From: Ariolimax columbianus
Lineage: Eukaryota; Mollusca; Gastropoda; Stylommatophora; Arionidae
Length of the DNA: 64,000 nt
Assembly: GCA_036924085.1 (NCBI GenBank)
Contig: JAVGWX010000007.1
Location: forward strand, 32,085,453 to 32,149,452
Reading direction: 5' to 3'
In this document: positions 62,157-64,000 of the stretch, piece after piece
Layout of the letters: the number at the start of each line of letters is the position of its first letter
Numbering within the stretch: position 1 is the stretch's first letter
Translations under genes and position numbers: made by a program
Notes under the pieces: model-generated
Databases searched by the model: none
What the model was told of the DNA's origin: nothing
Seen by the model: the letters and a program-made list of their open reading frames with translations, nothing else

Positions 62157-64000
62157 GGGTCAAGATGCGGAACAGTGCATGAGCTGCAGAGGTCAGCGAC
62201 TAATATCCGACTGCTTGCGTCAGGGCCAGCGACTAATAGCTGACTGCTTGCGTCAGGGCCAGCGACTAATATATGACTGCTTGCGTCAGGTCCAGCGACT
62301 AATAGTTGACTGGAAGTGTCAGGTCAGCGACTAATAGCTGACTGGAAGCGTCAGGTCAGCGACTAATAACTGACTGGAAGCGTCAGGTCAGCGACTAATA
62401 ACTGACTGGAAGCGTCAGGTCAGCGACTAATAGCTGACTGGAAGCGTCAGATCAGCGACTAATAGCTGACTGGAAGCGTCAGGTCAGCGACTAATAGCTG
62501 ACTGGAAGCGTCAGGTCAGCGACTAATAGCTGACTGGAAGCATCATGGCCAGCGACTAATAGCTGACTGGAAGCGTCAGGGCCAGCGACTAATAGCTGAC
62601 TGGAAGCGTCAGGGCCAGCGACTTATAGCTGACTGGAAGCGTCAGGTCAGCGACTAATAGATGACTGCTAGCTTCAGGGTCAGCGACTAAAAGCTGACTG
62701 CTAGCGTTAGGGTCAGCGAGTAGTAGCTGACTGGAAGCGTCAGGTCAGCGACTAAAAGCTGACTGGAAGCGTCAGGTCAGCGACTAATAACTGACTGGAA
62801 GTGTCAGGTCAGCGACTAATAGCTGACTGGAAGCGTCAGGTCAGCAATTAATAGCTGACTGGAAGCGTCAGGTCAGCGACTAAAAGCTGACTGGAAGCGT
62901 CAGGTCAGCGACTAATAACTGACTGGAAGTGTCAGGTCAGCGACTAATAGCTGACTGGAAGCGTCAGGTCAGCGACTAATAGATGACTGGAAGTGTCAGG
63001 TCAGCGACTAATAGCTGACTGGAAGCGTCAGGTCAGCGACTAATAGCTGACTGGAAGCGTCAGGGCCAGTGACTAATAGCTGAATGGAAGCGTCAGGTCA
63101 GCGACTAATAGCTGACTGGAAGCGTCAGGTCAGCGACTAATAACTGACTGGAAGCGTCAGGTCAGCGACTAATAGCTGACTGGAAGTGTCAGATCAGCGA
63201 CTAATAGCTGACTGGAAGCGTCAGGTCAGCGACTAATAGCTGACTGGAAGCGTCAGGTCAGCGACTACTAGCTGACTGGAAGCGTCAGGTCAGCGACTAA
63301 TAGCTGACTGGAAGCGTCAGGACCAGCGACTAATAGCTGACTGGAAGCATCATGGCCAGCGACTAATAGCTGACTGGAAGCGTCAGGCCAGCGACTAATA
63401 GCTGACTGGAAGCGTCAGGTCAGCGACTAATAGCTGACTGGAAGCGTCATGGCCAGCGACTAATAGCTGACTGGAAGCGTCAGGGCCAGCGACTAATAGC
63501 TGACTGGAAGCGTCAGGGCCAGCGACTTATCGCTGACTGGAAGCGTCAGGTCAGCGACTAATAGATGACTGCTAGCGTCAGGGTCAGCGACTAATAGCTG
63601 ACTGCTAGCGTCAGGGTCAGCGAGTAGTAGCTGACTGGAAGCTTCAGGTCAGCGACTAACAGCTGACTGTAAGCGTCAGGTCAGCGACTAATAACTGACT
63701 GGAAGCGTCAGGTCAGCCACTAATAGCTGACTGGAAGCGTCAGGTCAGCGACTAAAAGCTGACTGGAAGCGTCAGGTCAGCGACTAATAACTGACTGGAA
63801 GTGTCAGGTCAGCGACTAATAGCTGACTGGAAGCGTCAGGTCAGCGACTAATAGCTGACTGGAAGTGTCATGTCAGTGACTAATAGCTGACTGGAAGCGT
63901 CAGGTCAGTGACTTATAGCTGACTGGAAGCGTCAGGACCAGCGACTAATAGCTGAATGGAAGCGTCAGGTCAGCGACTAATATCTGACTGGAAGCGTCAG
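62157..64000. repeat. 32/33-bp satellite array, about 57 units, open at window end
   Basis: The array starts with an ordinary repeat G head (GTCAAGATGCGGAACAGTGC, ATGAGCTGCAGAGG), then the unit GTCAGCGACTAATAGCTGAC + TGGAAGCGTCAG repeats to the edge of the window. A 33-bp form has GGCCAGCG in place of GTCAGCG. Early units have TGCTTGCGTC, later ones TGGAAGCGTC. A block of variant units recurs about 904 bp apart (62714 and 63618). Confidence 0.95.

Noticed and set aside
62157..64000. CRISPR-like array
   Set aside because: Units are contiguous without unique spacers, and the unit derives from a eukaryotic retroposon.

Overview
The window looks like intergenic or intronic DNA from an animal genome. 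It holds no convincing complete host gene. It is packed with broken non-LTR retrotransposons, tRNA-derived SINEs, several high-copy short repeat families, one mariner-type DNA transposon, and long micro-, mini- and satellite arrays. There are no operons, bacterial promoters or phage genes. The LINE proteins (RNase H plus CxC...H...C tails, YADD/FADD reverse transcriptases with RGRPRRRW-type C-termini, CR1-like C-termini) resemble those common in molluscs. A gastropod-like mollusc is my best guess, but that is inference from memory of these families, not proof. Only one short reading frame (7829-8089, signal peptide plus an Ig-like start) is a plausible host exon.

Names used here are local. 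LINE A is a YADD reverse-transcriptase element with an (ATG/TGA)n tail. LINE B is an RNase H element with a (GAA)n tail. LINE C is a relative of B. CF is an FADD reverse-transcriptase element. CR1 is a CR1/L2-like LINE with an AAGTT-rich 3' end. SINE1 to SINE7 have tRNA-like heads (A/B boxes). Repeat G is about 360 bp, starts GGGATCAAGATGCTGAGC, and ends GAACGAACGAAG plus (GAA)n or GCCAAGCC. Repeat D is about 340 bp with a (CAA)n tail. Repeats E and F are other unplaced families.

Layout: 0-11 kb has SINE1, D, G, an 11-bp minisatellite (3335-4600), LINE C, SINE2 nested in SINE5, the candidate exon, and CR1. 11-24 kb has a 480-bp GAA tract, LINE B nested in CR1, LINE A, a second RNase H LINE, and purine-rich tandem DNA. 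24-32 kb has a G/G/LINE B nest, 13-bp and GAA arrays, and an (AT)n tract carrying a foldback mariner that itself carries LINE B. 32-45 kb has LINE C split by G, a 57-bp array, LINE A nested in CF, a 5'-truncated LINE B and a 900-bp ACT array. 45-62 kb has G nested in G, G in E, D with an internal 37-bp expansion, a full-length SINE7 with target-site duplication, several RT C-terminal fragments and a 27-bp array. 62.16-64 kb is a 32-bp satellite running off the window.

The main message is how the repeats relate to each other. Insertions can be ordered in time from nests and target-site duplications. Three otherwise distinct short retroposon families share a core sequence. Many simple-sequence tracts sit exactly at retroposon 3' tails. 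Two arrays (62.2 kb and 53.0 kb) are tandem expansions of internal segments of the dispersed repeats G and D, with an apparent three-copy intermediate at 27.1 kb.
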